Numbered from the stretch's first letter, positions 1 to 6,818 are shown. The stretch: DNA of 9,699 nucleotides from Methylocystaceae bacterium UBA5192 (GCA_002412985.1 DHWC01000055.1:549-10247), one strand, 5' to 3'. The notes: generated from the letters alone by a model not told the origin. Made by a program: numbers and translations.

Positions 1-2315
1 CTGGGCCATCAGGAACAACTGAGAAAAGTCTTGAAGAATTATTGCGGCTTGGCGATCCAAATTTACGGGATGCGGAGCCATGGAAACCACATCGGCCCGA
101 TCGTCCGCCGAAATCAGAGGGCGGGGTAAGATTTGAGCTTGTTTCAGAATACAGCCCAAAGGGCGACCAACCTACAGCTATAGCGGAGTTAGTTAAGGGT
201 ATTCAGGCAAATGAACGAGATCAAGTTCTTCTTGGCGTAACAGGGTCGGGCAAAACCTTTACAATGGCGAGTATTATTGCTGAGACCCAACGCCCGGGAT
301 TAATTCTTGCGCCAAATAAAACGCTCGCTGCACAACTCTACGGCGAGTTCAAAAGTTTTTTCCCTCATAATGCAGTGGAATATTTTGTTTCCTACTATGA
401 TTATTATCAGCCAGAAGCCTATGTGCCGCGTTCAGATACATATATCGAAAAAGAGTCTTCAGTTAATGAGCAGATCGACCGTATGCGTCATGCGGCAACG
501 CGCGCGCTCCTTGAGAGAGACGATGTAATCATTGTTGCTTCTGTTTCGTGCATCTATGGCATTGGGTCAGTTGAAACCTATACGGCGATGACCTTTTCTG
601 TACAACTCGCGGAGAAGCTGGCGCAGCGGCAACTTGTTACAGACCTCGTTGCGCTTCACTATCGTCGCGTAAATGGGGATTTCACACGTGGATCATTTCG
701 CGTGCGTGGCGATACAGTTGATGTTTTTCCAGCCCATTATGAGGATCGCGCCTGGCGGATCAGTTTCTTTGGAGACGAGGTAGAATCTATCAGTGAGTTT
801 GATCCTTTAACAGGTAAGAAAACTATAGATCTCGAATTTGTTAAAATTTACGCCAATTCTCATTATGTAACGCCACGTCCTACGCTTTTGCAGTCTATTA
901 AGGCGATTAAAGATGAATTGCGTGTGAGATTAGACGAATTCAATCGCGCGGGGCGCCTTGTTGAAGCACAACGCCTTGAACAAAGAACGCGCTTTGATAT
1001 CGAAATGATGGAAGCAACGGGCTCATGCGCAGGCATTGAAAATTACTCACGGTATTTAACCGGCCGGAGACCTGGCGAACCGCCACCAACTTTGTTTGAA
1101 TATTTACCTGATAACGCCCTGGTTTTTGCTGACGAAAGTCATGTATCCATTCCGCAGATTGGCGGTATGTATCGGGGCGATTTCCGCCGCAAGGCTACGC
1201 TGGCGGAATATGGTTTTCGATTGCCATCTTGTATGGATAATCGACCCTTGCGCTTTGAGGAATGGGACGCGATGCGTCCGCAAACTGTTTCTGTCTCCGC
1301 AACGCCTGGTCGCTGGGAGCTCGAGCAGACGGGCGGCGTTTTCGTTGAGCAAGTTATTCGACCGACGGGCTTAATTGATCCACCCGTAGAAATTCGTTCA
1401 GCTCGAACCCAAGTTGACGATCTACTTGATGAAGTACGCAATACTGCGCAAATCGGCTATAGGACGCTTGTGACAGTACTCACAAAGCGGATGGCTGAAG
1501 ATTTAACAGAATATTTTCATGATAATGGCGTGCGCGTGCGCTATATGCATGCCGATATTGATACGCTTGAGCGCATTGAAATTATTCGTGACTTAAGATT
1601 GGGCGCTTTTGACGTCCTCATCGGCATCAATCTCTTACGCGAGGGATTGGATATTCCAGAATGTGGTTTAGTCGCGATACTTGATGCGGATAAAGAAGGT
1701 TTCTTGCGTTCAGAAACATCTCTAGTGCAAACGATTGGTCGTGCAGCGCGTAACGTTGACGGTCGCGTTATTCTATATGCTGATCAAATTACTGGATCAA
1801 TGCAGCGCGCTATGGAAGAGACAGAACGTCGTCGCGCAAAGCAAGAAGCCTATAATGTCGCCAATAATATTACCCCGGCCTCTATCAAGCGTGGGATAGC
1901 AGATATCCTTGGCGGCGTCGCTGAACAGGATCATGTCACAATCGATACGGGATACGACATTGCGCCTGGCCATAATTTAACTGCAACGCTTGCAGATCTT
2001 GAAAAGCGCATGAAGGAGGCTGCGGCAGATCTCGCTTTTGAAGAAGCCGCGCGCATAAGAGATGAGATCCAAAGATTACAGCGGATGGAGCTTTTGGCTG
2101 AGGCTAGCCCCCTGTTTGGGCTTTCGCGCGGAGCCAAGTCCCCGAACGGGGCGCAAACGCCTGGGGTGGTCTCAACCCGCGCCCGAAGGCCAACGGACTC
2201 CGATATGGGGCCGCATAATTTTGGAGGCGGCGAAGCGCGTCCACTTAATAACATGGCTCCTCGCTCGACTGGAGGACGGCCTGGCGTCCCAACAGTAAAG
2301 AAAAAGCCAAAATAG
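1..2315 (+). CDS. uvrB: UvrABC system protein B, 5'-partial
   Basis: UvrB is the damage-verifying helicase-like subunit of nucleotide excision repair; it is loaded by UvrA and recruits UvrC. The frame is open to the left edge (first full codon at 3), so the true start lies outside the window. Counting from the TTG at 42 as residue 1, the conserved core begins near residue 31 (FELVSEYSPKGDQPTAI). Walker A GVTGSGKT is at 65-72 and the beta-hairpin that clamps DNA at about 114-129 (YFVSYYDYYQPEAYVP). The DEXX-type box ADESH is at 363-367, SVSATPG at 417-423, and helicase motif VI QTIGRAARN at 563-571. A UVR domain that contacts UvrC is at about 651-680. After it comes a tail of roughly 75 residues rich in Gly, Pro, Arg and Lys, ending in VKKKPK. 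No in-frame ATG or GTG lies between the edge and the core, which supports an N-terminal extension as in rhizobial UvrB. Identity is certain; only the start is missing. Confidence 0.97.
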   Translation, partial: GPSGTTEKSLEELLRLGDPNLRDAEPWKPHRPDRPPKSEGGVRFELVSEYSPKGDQPTAIAELVKGIQANERDQVLLGVTGSGKTFTMASIIAETQRPGLILAPNKTLAAQLYGEFKSFFPHNAVEYFVSYYDYYQPEAYVPRSDTYIEKESSVNEQIDRMRHAATRALLERDDVIIVASVSCIYGIGSVETYTAMTFSVQLAEKLAQRQLVTDLVALHYRRVNGDFTRGSFRVRGDTVDVFPAHYEDRAWRISFFGDEVESISEFDPLTGKKTIDLEFVKIYANSHYVTPRPTLLQSIKAIKDELRVRLDEFNRAGRLVEAQRLEQRTRFDIEMMEATGSCAGIENYSRYLTGRRPGEPPPTLFEYLPDNALVFADESHVSIPQIGGMYRGDFRRKATLAEYGFRLPSCMDNRPLRFEEWDAMRPQTVSVSATPGRWELEQTGGVFVEQVIRPTGLIDPPVEIRSARTQVDDLLDEVRNTAQIGYRTLVTVLTKRMAEDLTEYFHDNGVRVRYMHADIDTLERIEIIRDLRLGAFDVLIGINLLREGLDIPECGLVAILDADKEGFLRSETSLVQTIGRAARNVDGRVILYADQITGSMQRAMEETERRRAKQEAYNVANNITPASIKRGIADILGGVAEQDHVTIDTGYDIAPGHNLTATLADLEKRMKEAAADLAFEEAARIRDEIQRLQRMELLAEASPLFGLSRGAKSPNGAQTPGVVSTRARRPTDSDMGPHNFGGGEARPLNNMAPRSTGGRPGVPTVKKKPK

Positions 2316-2417
2316 TGGGGTTAAAAGCTGATTTTTTGCTTTTCTTCTTCCTTTCGTCCCTGGGAGAGGGCTACACAAAGCGCTCAATCTCGATTAGGGT
2401 CCGCGCTTAATCCGCTG

Positions 2418-2445
2418 CGCCCAGCCGGCGCTGGCGGCTTTTTTC
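2418..2445 (+). terminator. Rho-independent terminator after uvrB
   Basis: A GC-rich hairpin is followed at once by six T residues (2439-2444). One fold pairs CGCC (2418-2421) with GGCG (2433-2436) and AGC (2423-2425) with GCT (2430-2432) around a CGGC loop, with one bulged C. A competing fold pairs AGCCG (2423-2427) with CGGCT (2435-2439). Either gives a standard intrinsic terminator on the plus strand. It lies about 105 bp after the uvrB stop and about 45 bp before infA, so it would separate uvrB transcription from infA. An infA promoter would then have to overlap or follow it, and I could not identify one with consensus boxes. Confidence 0.72.
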
Positions 2446-2454
2446 TATTGTTAT

Positions 2455-2475
2455 GTCTGACGAAGGGCGTCAGAC
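2455..2475 (+). promoter_or_regulatory. Perfect 8-bp hairpin in the infA leader
   Basis: GTCTGACG (2455-2462) and CGTCAGAC (2468-2475) are exact reverse complements around a five-base loop, AAGGG. No T-run follows, so it is not an intrinsic terminator. The infA Shine-Dalgarno, GAAGGGA (2480-2486), begins only five bases after the stem, and the loop repeats its AAGGG core. It could be an mRNA leader structure that influences IF-1 translation or message stability, or a DNA operator. The structure is seen in the sequence; the function is inference. Confidence 0.5.
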
Positions 2476-2490
2476 TCTTGAAGGGACCAC

Positions 2491-2709
2491 ATGGCAAAGG
2501 AAGAATTGCTCGAATTTCCAGGTATCGTGACAGAATTGCTGCCGAGCGCGATGTTTCGCGTTAAACTTGAGAATGAACATGAAATCGTCGCGCATACAGC
2601 GGGCAAAATGCGAAAAAATCGTATTCGCGTGCTAGAAGGCGATAAGGTGCTAGTTGAAATGACGCCCTATGATTTGACTAAGGGCCGCATTACCTATCGT
2701 TTCCGTTAA
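2491..2709 (+). CDS. infA: Translation initiation factor IF-1
   Basis: IF-1 is a single OB-fold protein that binds the ribosomal A site of the 30S subunit during initiation and works with IF-2 and IF-3. The 72-residue product has the usual length for the family and is collinear from end to end: it starts MAKEELLEFPG, contains 'GKMRKNRIRVLEGDKV' and 'MTPYDLTKGRITYR', and ends FR. The ATG is supported by GAAGGGA at 2480-2486, with the GGGA core four bases from the start codon, a rather tight spacing. maf follows 24 bp later on the same strand, so the two are probably co-transcribed. An infA-maf pair is common in Alphaproteobacteria (family knowledge). Nothing looks damaged. Confidence 0.98.
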   Translation: MAKEELLEFPGIVTELLPSAMFRVKLENEHEIVAHTAGKMRKNRIRVLEGDKVLVEMTPYDLTKGRITYRFR

Positions 2710-2716
2710 TTATCCT

Positions 2717-2730
2717 AAGCGGAGCCGCTT
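2717..2730 (+). promoter_or_regulatory. maf ribosome binding site inside a hairpin
   Basis: The infA-maf gap contains AAGCGG-AG-CCGCTT, a six-base inverted repeat with only two bases between the arms; in RNA this would fold as about five pairs with a four-base loop. The best Shine-Dalgarno for maf, GGAG at 2721-2724, spans the inner stem and loop and lies nine bases before the GTG start at 2734. If the hairpin forms, it would partly hide the site, so maf translation might depend on ribosomes finishing infA. The coupling is inference; the base pairing and position are seen directly. Confidence 0.4.
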
Positions 2731-2733
2731 GCT

Positions 2734-3372
2734 GTGACTGCTGAAATCGCCGCTCCAAAGCCAAAACTTATCCTTGCTTCGGCTTCGCCGCGTCGGCTTG
2801 CGTTGCTTGAGCAGGCTGGACTGAGTATCGACGCTTTATTGCCAACTGATATTGACGAGACGCCAACGCGTGGAGAGTCGCCGCGTGGTTTGGCTATTCG
2901 TCTTGCAAGCGAAAAAGCCGCAGCCGCAGTTAAAATTCGTCAAGCGCATCCTGATTTGAAGGATAGTTACATCATTGCTGCAGATACGGTCGTGGCGGTC
3001 GGGCGACGTATCCTCCCCAAGCCCGAAACAACAGAAGAGGCTGATGAATGCTTGCAGTTGTTGTCTGGAAGACAGCATCGCGTATTTACAGCGGTCAGCT
3101 TGATCACGCCTAAGGATCAAGAACGTAAGCGATTGGTTGAAGCGCGTTTGAGATTTAAGCGGTTAAGCGCGATGGAAGTTGAGGCATATCTTGCGGCAGG
3201 GGAATGGCGCGGAAAAGCAGGCGGCTACGCTATTCAGGGACTGGCGGGTGTCTTTCTCGTCAAGCTGATTGGTTCTTATACAGCCGTCGTTGGACTGCCG
3301 CTTTATGAGACCATGTCGTTGTTGGCGGGTGAGGGTTATCCTGTATTAACGCCCTGGTTTGCTCGCGCCTAA
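2734..3372 (+). CDS. maf: Maf-family nucleoside triphosphate pyrophosphatase
   Basis: Maf proteins hydrolyse non-canonical or excess nucleoside triphosphates to monophosphate and pyrophosphate, and have been linked to septum inhibition in Bacillus. The 212-residue product shows the family landmarks in order: LASASPRR near 14-21, the LASEKA helix at 58-63, AADTVV at 82-87, LSGRQHRVFTAV at 110-121, WRGKAGGYAIQG at 158-169 and GSYTAVVGLPL at 180-190. The GYAIQG form resembles the dTTP/UTP-specific group (E. coli YhdE) more than the YceF group, but substrate choice is inference. The GTG start at 2734 is chosen because GGAG precedes it by nine bases and the conserved N-terminal strand begins about ten residues later. 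Its TAA (3370-3372) overlaps the stop codon of the convergent alr. Alternative names are yhdE-like or maf1; the family call is secure. Confidence 0.93.
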   Translation: MTAEIAAPKPKLILASASPRRLALLEQAGLSIDALLPTDIDETPTRGESPRGLAIRLASEKAAAAVKIRQAHPDLKDSYIIAADTVVAVGRRILPKPETTEEADECLQLLSGRQHRVFTAVSLITPKDQERKRLVEARLRFKRLSAMEVEAYLAAGEWRGKAGGYAIQGLAGVFLVKLIGSYTAVVGLPLYETMSLLAGEGYPVLTPWFARA

Positions 3373-4514
3373 CTCCTCTTTAAATATTGGCGCGCGTAGC
3401 GCATGCCAAGCCTTGTTAAAACTTCATAGCCAATAACCCCTGAGCGTTTGGCCAAATCATCAATTGTGATATTTTCTCCCAGTAATTCCACCCAGTCGCC
3501 GCGTTGCAGCAGAGCATGTGGCGTATCTGTAATATCAATCATGATGTAATCCATAGAAACGCGACCAATGAAGGGGCAAAATACCCCTGCAGCATAGGCC
3601 TCTCCACCTATCTGAGCATTTCCTGCGGATGCGCTAATATGGACGCCATCCGCATAGCCAATTCCCAGCGTTGCAATGCGTGAAGGACGTTGGGCGGTCC
3701 ACAAGGCGTCATATCCAACTGTTTCTCCTGGCGCGAGATCGCGGATTGTAAGGATACGCGCCTCTAATTTGAGCGCATTGCGCATCGGGTTTGGTGCAAG
3801 AGGCGTAGGGTTGCCTCCGTAAAGGGCGTATCCGGGTCGCAACACATCATAGAAAGGTTTTTCCCGCATGAAGATCGCAGAGGAATTCGCCATGGATGCT
3901 GGGACGCCCGGGAAAAATCGACAGATTTGATTGAAGGATGAGATTTGTTTTGAATTCAGCGGCGAGTCTTGAATTTGTGAACTTACAAAATGACTCATGA
4001 TCAAGGATGGAGCATAGCCTTGAATTTTTGCAGCGATCTTTTCTGCCTCTGTTGAAGAGAAGCCAAGCCGATTCATGCCCGTGTCAAAATGCAAAGCTGC
4101 TTTGAGTTTGCCCTCTTGTTGATATCCTGAGGCGAGCCAATCATCGAGTTCTTCTAATGAGCCAATTACAGGTTCAAGGTGGGCTGAGATGAGACGGTCA
4201 GCGCCGCCTTTGATAATTCCATCGAAGACGTAAAGTTTTGCAGAGGGGAAAACTTTGCGCGCTGCCTCGCCTTCCGCGATCGTGGCGATGAAGAAAATAC
4301 GACAACCAATCTCATACAGAGCCTGCATAACTGCTTCACAGCCAAGTCCATAGCCATTTGCTTTAACGACTGCTCCGCAAGCGGCGCCTTGCCCTAAGCT
4401 GGCAAGCTTGAGCCAATTATCTTGCACCGCCTTGAGATCAATTGTCAGGCGGGCGGAAGCGCCGCATTCCTCTTGGGCGGCAGGCGCGGTGAGGTTGGGT
4501 GTTACAGGATGCAT
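3369..4514 (-). CDS. alr: Alanine racemase, PLP-dependent
   Basis: The enzyme interconverts L- and D-alanine, supplying D-alanine for peptidoglycan. The 381-residue protein has normal family length and both domains. The N-terminal TIM barrel carries VVKANGYGLG with the PLP-binding lysine at 51, HFDTGMNRLGF at 142-152 and NSSAIF at 210-215. The C-terminal part carries VGYDALW with the second catalytic base Tyr268, IGYADGVH at 285-292 and GRVSMDYIMID at 317-327. No key residue is missing. The ATG at 4512-4514 is the only reasonable start, since the next Met (63) lies beyond the PLP lysine; I see no clear Shine-Dalgarno before it. About 20 poorly conserved residues precede the first barrel strand. 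It converges on maf with a 4-bp overlap and diverges from the transporter gene. In many Rhizobiales alr lies between dnaB and radA, so this location looks rearranged (family knowledge, unchecked). It is unclear whether it is the sole biosynthetic racemase. Confidence 0.96.
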   Translation of the reverse strand: MHPVTPNLTAPAAQEECGASARLTIDLKAVQDNWLKLASLGQGAACGAVVKANGYGLGCEAVMQALYEIGCRIFFIATIAEGEAARKVFPSAKLYVFDGIIKGGADRLISAHLEPVIGSLEELDDWLASGYQQEGKLKAALHFDTGMNRLGFSSTEAEKIAAKIQGYAPSLIMSHFVSSQIQDSPLNSKQISSFNQICRFFPGVPASMANSSAIFMREKPFYDVLRPGYALYGGNPTPLAPNPMRNALKLEARILTIRDLAPGETVGYDALWTAQRPSRIATLGIGYADGVHISASAGNAQIGGEAYAAGVFCPFIGRVSMDYIMIDITDTPHALLQRGDWVELLGENITIDDLAKRSGVIGYEVLTRLGMRYARQYLKRS

Positions 4515-4649
4515 CGCATAAGAACAGTTATGGTTGAGATAAGCGACAATGGGATATGCGTTTAATCTTGTATAAAACAGATTTATTGGTGTTTTTATTT
4601 TGGTTTAACGCATTGTAACGAGGAACGCCAAGGCGCGCGAGGTCTAATT
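4515..4649. promoter_or_regulatory. Divergent alr / transporter spacer
   Basis: These 135 bp separate the start codons of alr (minus) and the MFS gene (plus) and must hold the promoters of both unless either is read from afar. The centre (about 4560-4615) is clearly richer in A and T than the flanking genes and includes TATAAA at 4571-4576. I did not find a matching -35 box at normal spacing on either strand, so no promoter boxes are called. The plus-strand gene has a good Shine-Dalgarno, GAGG at 4639-4642, seven bases before its ATG; alr has none visible. Confidence 0.5.
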
Positions 4650-5849
4650 ATGAATCAAAATACCCTACCAGCTTGGCGCCGCGTGCCCTCAAGCGTTTGG
4701 GCCTTGGGCATCGTATCGCTCTTGATGGATTTTTCATCTGAGATGATTCATGCGCTGCTTCCTATTTATCTTGTTGGCTCGCTGGGCGCGAGTATGACGG
4801 AGGTGGGGGTTATTGAAGGGGTAGCTGAGGCAACAGCGGCAATCGTCAAAATTTTTTCGGGAGCTATTTCAGATTGGGTTGGAAAAAGAAAGCTTCTGAC
4901 ATTGATTGGCTATGGTTTGGCGGCTTTAACCAAACCTATGTTTCCTCTCGCGCCAAATGTGAGTTGGATAACTTCTGCGCGGTTTCTTGATCGAGTGGGA
5001 AAAGGAATTAGAGGCGCGCCTCGCGACGCTTTGGTCGCGGATGTAACTCCAGACTCGCTTCATGGCGCAGCTTTTGGCCTTCGCCAATCGCTTGATACGA
5101 TCGGAGCCTTTTTGGGCCCAGCCGTCGCTGTTTTGGTAATGTGGCTGACTTTGAATAATATTCATATGGTGTTTTGGGTTGCGACGCTTCCGGCAATTCT
5201 TGCCGTTGTTGTTCTTTTTTATGGGGTCGAGGAACCAGTTAAAGAGAAAAATGTGGGTGGCGGGTTACGTTTTCCGCTGCATAAAAATGAGCTGAATCGT
5301 CTTGGCGCGCCCTTCTGGCGCGTGGCGGGCGTGGCAACAATCTTCAGTCTTGCGCGATTTTCAGAAGCTTTTTTAATTCTCAAGGCTCAGGCGGTTGGTT
5401 TGCCAGTAATTTTTGCGCCCCTTGTTTTAGTCTTCATGAATCTGATTTACGCCAGCGCCGCCTACCCCTTAGGCGTGATTTCGGATCGAATGGGGCGTTG
5501 GAGCTTACTTGCCCTAAGTCTAATCGTGTTAATTTGCGCCGATGGCGTCTTGGCGCATGGTTCAAGTCTGGTCTGGGTTTTTTGTGGCGTCTTATTATGG
5601 GGGCTTCACATGGGCATGAGCCAGGGCTTATTTGCCGCCTTGGTCGCAGACGTTGCGCCACCTTCGCTCAGAGGAACCGCCTTTGGCGTTTACAATCTTT
5701 TTTCCGGTCTAGCGCTCTTTCTCGCCAGTTTTCTTGCTGGAAGGCTATGGGACCAATTCGGAGACTGGGCAACTTTCCTGTTGGGCGGGAGTTTTGCATT
5801 GATTGCACTGATTGGTCTCCTCATGATTCCTAAAATTGACCAGCGATAA
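4650..5849 (+). CDS. Major facilitator superfamily transporter (MJ1317-like)
   Basis: This is a 399-residue inner-membrane protein with about 12 hydrophobic segments and a short cytoplasmic N-terminus, the normal size for an MFS carrier. The loop 2-3 signature GxxSDxxGRR-like is present in both halves: GAISDWVGKRKLL at 71-83 and GVISDRMGRWSLL at 275-287. The stretch RFLDRVGKGIRGAPRDAL at 111-128 is typical of an uncharacterised subgroup I associate with the MJ1317-like MFS proteins. The two halves also share ALVADVTPDSLHGAAFG (127-143) and ALVADVAPPSLRGTAFG (330-346), a visible trace of the ancestral half-duplication. A polar linker rich in Lys and Glu lies at about 192-218. GAGG (4639-4642) supports the ATG. 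The transported substrate cannot be read from sequence; export of a small solute or drug is possible. The gene stands alone, 109 bp before sdhC and divergent from alr. Confidence 0.9.
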   Translation: MNQNTLPAWRRVPSSVWALGIVSLLMDFSSEMIHALLPIYLVGSLGASMTEVGVIEGVAEATAAIVKIFSGAISDWVGKRKLLTLIGYGLAALTKPMFPLAPNVSWITSARFLDRVGKGIRGAPRDALVADVTPDSLHGAAFGLRQSLDTIGAFLGPAVAVLVMWLTLNNIHMVFWVATLPAILAVVVLFYGVEEPVKEKNVGGGLRFPLHKNELNRLGAPFWRVAGVATIFSLARFSEAFLILKAQAVGLPVIFAPLVLVFMNLIYASAAYPLGVISDRMGRWSLLALSLIVLICADGVLAHGSSLVWVFCGVLLWGLHMGMSQGLFAALVADVAPPSLRGTAFGVYNLFSGLALFLASFLAGRLWDQFGDWATFLLGGSFALIALIGLLMIPKIDQR

Positions 5850-5958
5850 TCCTTGAAACGGCTAGCATTGAGAGGACTGTATTGCGGCGCCGCAACAATT
5901 GAATTATCCCTTAAGCTCATAGCATTCACAGGCTTCTGACAGCTTATGGGGTAAGATA
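5850..5958 (+). promoter_or_regulatory. sdh operon leader with perfect 14-bp palindrome
   Basis: This spacer between the transporter and sdhC should carry the sdh promoter. TTGCGGCGCCGCAA at 5882-5895 is an exact palindrome, with no T-run after it, so it is better read as an operator candidate than a terminator. A weak promoter guess is TTGAAA (5853-5858) with a -10 near TGTATT (5878-5883) at longer than ideal spacing; that would put the palindrome across the transcription start. A second weak guess is TTGAAT at 5899-5904. The sdhC Shine-Dalgarno is GGGG at 5948-5951, seven bases before the ATG. The palindrome is certain; the promoter boxes are weak. Confidence 0.4.
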
Positions 5959-6366
5959 ATGGCGAAGCTAGATTTGAGTAATTTCGCCCAGAAACGGCCC
6001 TTGTCGCCGCATCTCTCCGTTTACCGGCCAATGATGACCATGATGATGTCGATTGCCCATCGCATTACGGGCGCGGCGCTTTATGTCGGAATGGCCTTGC
6101 TCGGCTTGTTCTTATTGGGCGCAGCTCTGGGATCCGGCGCCTTTTCGATGGTCTCTTGGCTTGGATCAGGACTTATCGGCGCAATGCTAGTTTTTTTGAT
6201 CACATGGGCCATTTTTCACCACATCCTTGGCGGAGTTCGACACGCATTTTGGGATCGTGGGCTTTATATGGATCCCAAGGGCAGAGAGTTCCTAGCTTTG
6301 GGAACCCTGATTGGCGGTATCGCAATGACAGTGATTTTGTGGGTTGCCAGAACGCTTGTTGGCTGA
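5959..6366 (+). CDS. sdhC: Succinate dehydrogenase cytochrome b556 subunit
   Basis: This is one of the two membrane anchors of respiratory complex II; it helps bind heme b and ubiquinone. The 135 residues begin with the family block RPLSPHLSVYRP (13-24), followed by SIAHRITG (31-38). Ser31 and Arg35 match the quinone-site Ser27 and Arg31 of the E. coli protein. Three membrane segments are seen at about 38-58, 66-92 and 111-133. HHILGGVRH at 87-95 places His88 at the position of the E. coli heme ligand His84. The ATG follows GGGG by seven bases, and the conserved block starts a dozen residues later as usual. It is first in the sdhCDAB operon, 14 bp ahead of sdhD. Confidence 0.96.
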   Translation: MAKLDLSNFAQKRPLSPHLSVYRPMMTMMMSIAHRITGAALYVGMALLGLFLLGAALGSGAFSMVSWLGSGLIGAMLVFLITWAIFHHILGGVRHAFWDRGLYMDPKGREFLALGTLIGGIAMTVILWVARTLVG

Positions 6367-6380
6367 GGGGAGCGTAATAC

Positions 6381-6776
6381 ATGTCAGTCCCTACGCATTT
6401 TAATAGCGGTCGCACGGGCGCGGGTAAAAAATTTGTCGCTGACGCCTCTGGTTCAGCCCACGCAAGATTTATGCGGCTGAGCTCCTATGTCCTTACCCCC
6501 TTAGGTATTCTTTCGACTTGGTGGCTTGTTGGCTTGGTCGGTTTGCCAATTGACCGCGTGCGTGAGGAGATCGGCCATCCCTTTCCTGCGCTTGTTTTAA
6601 TCGCCTTCGCAACGCTTGGTATGATTCATGCGCGTGAAGGCATGCACGAAATCATATTAGATTACGTTCATGATGCAGAACTCAAACAGAAGGCGATCAA
6701 AGCCAATAAAATCATTTCGATCGCCATTGTGGCTATCTGGGTTGTATCGCTTATGTTCATTGCAGCGCCTCACTAA
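6381..6776 (+). CDS. sdhD: Succinate dehydrogenase membrane anchor subunit
   Basis: This is the second hydrophobic anchor of complex II, which completes the heme b and quinone sites. The 131-residue product has a polar N-terminus of about 30 residues with the GSAHARFMRLSSYVLTPL block (24-41) and three membrane segments at about 36-55, 68-86 and 110-128. The motif IHAREGMHEIILDYVHD (82-98) aligns by spacing with the E. coli segment that holds the heme ligand His71 and the quinone-site Asp82 and Tyr83; here these are His83, Asp94 and Tyr95. A strong Shine-Dalgarno, GGGGAG (6367-6372), overlaps the end of the sdhC region and sits eight bases before the ATG, consistent with tight co-expression of the two anchors. 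Confidence 0.95.
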   Translation: MSVPTHFNSGRTGAGKKFVADASGSAHARFMRLSSYVLTPLGILSTWWLVGLVGLPIDRVREEIGHPFPALVLIAFATLGMIHAREGMHEIILDYVHDAELKQKAIKANKIISIAIVAIWVVSLMFIAAPH

Positions 6777-6818
6777 GGCAAATTCATTGACGCCCAAGAA
6801 AACAAAAAAGGTTAAGTC

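Noticed and set aside
42..44. TTG at 42 as the uvrB start codon
   Set aside because: The frame stays open to the left edge with sensible residues before it, and related UvrB proteins have a longer N-terminus, so the gene is better treated as cut by the window.
1139..1441. 100-codon minus-strand open frame within uvrB
   Set aside because: It lies wholly antisense to conserved UvrB helicase motifs, is Ser/Arg-rich as expected of shadow frames, and has no ribosome binding site.
2323..2343. AAAAGC/GCTTTT inverted repeat just after the uvrB stop as a terminator
   Set aside because: The stem is six mostly A-T pairs, and the long T-run lies in the loop rather than after the stem; the GC-rich hairpin at 2418-2445 is far better.
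2378..2408. AAGCGC/GCGCTT inverted repeat in the uvrB-infA spacer
   Set aside because: Six base pairs with a 19-base loop is expected by chance in sequence of this kind; no supporting signal was found, and I saw no tRNA or known riboswitch here.
4571..4576. TATAAA as a -10 box for the transporter or alr
   Set aside because: No -35-like hexamer stands at 16-18 bases on either strand, and AT-rich spacers give such hexamers easily.
5912..5946. TAAGCT/AGCTTA inverted repeat in the sdhC leader
   Set aside because: The stem is short, the loop is 23 bases, and there is no link to the Shine-Dalgarno; likely chance.
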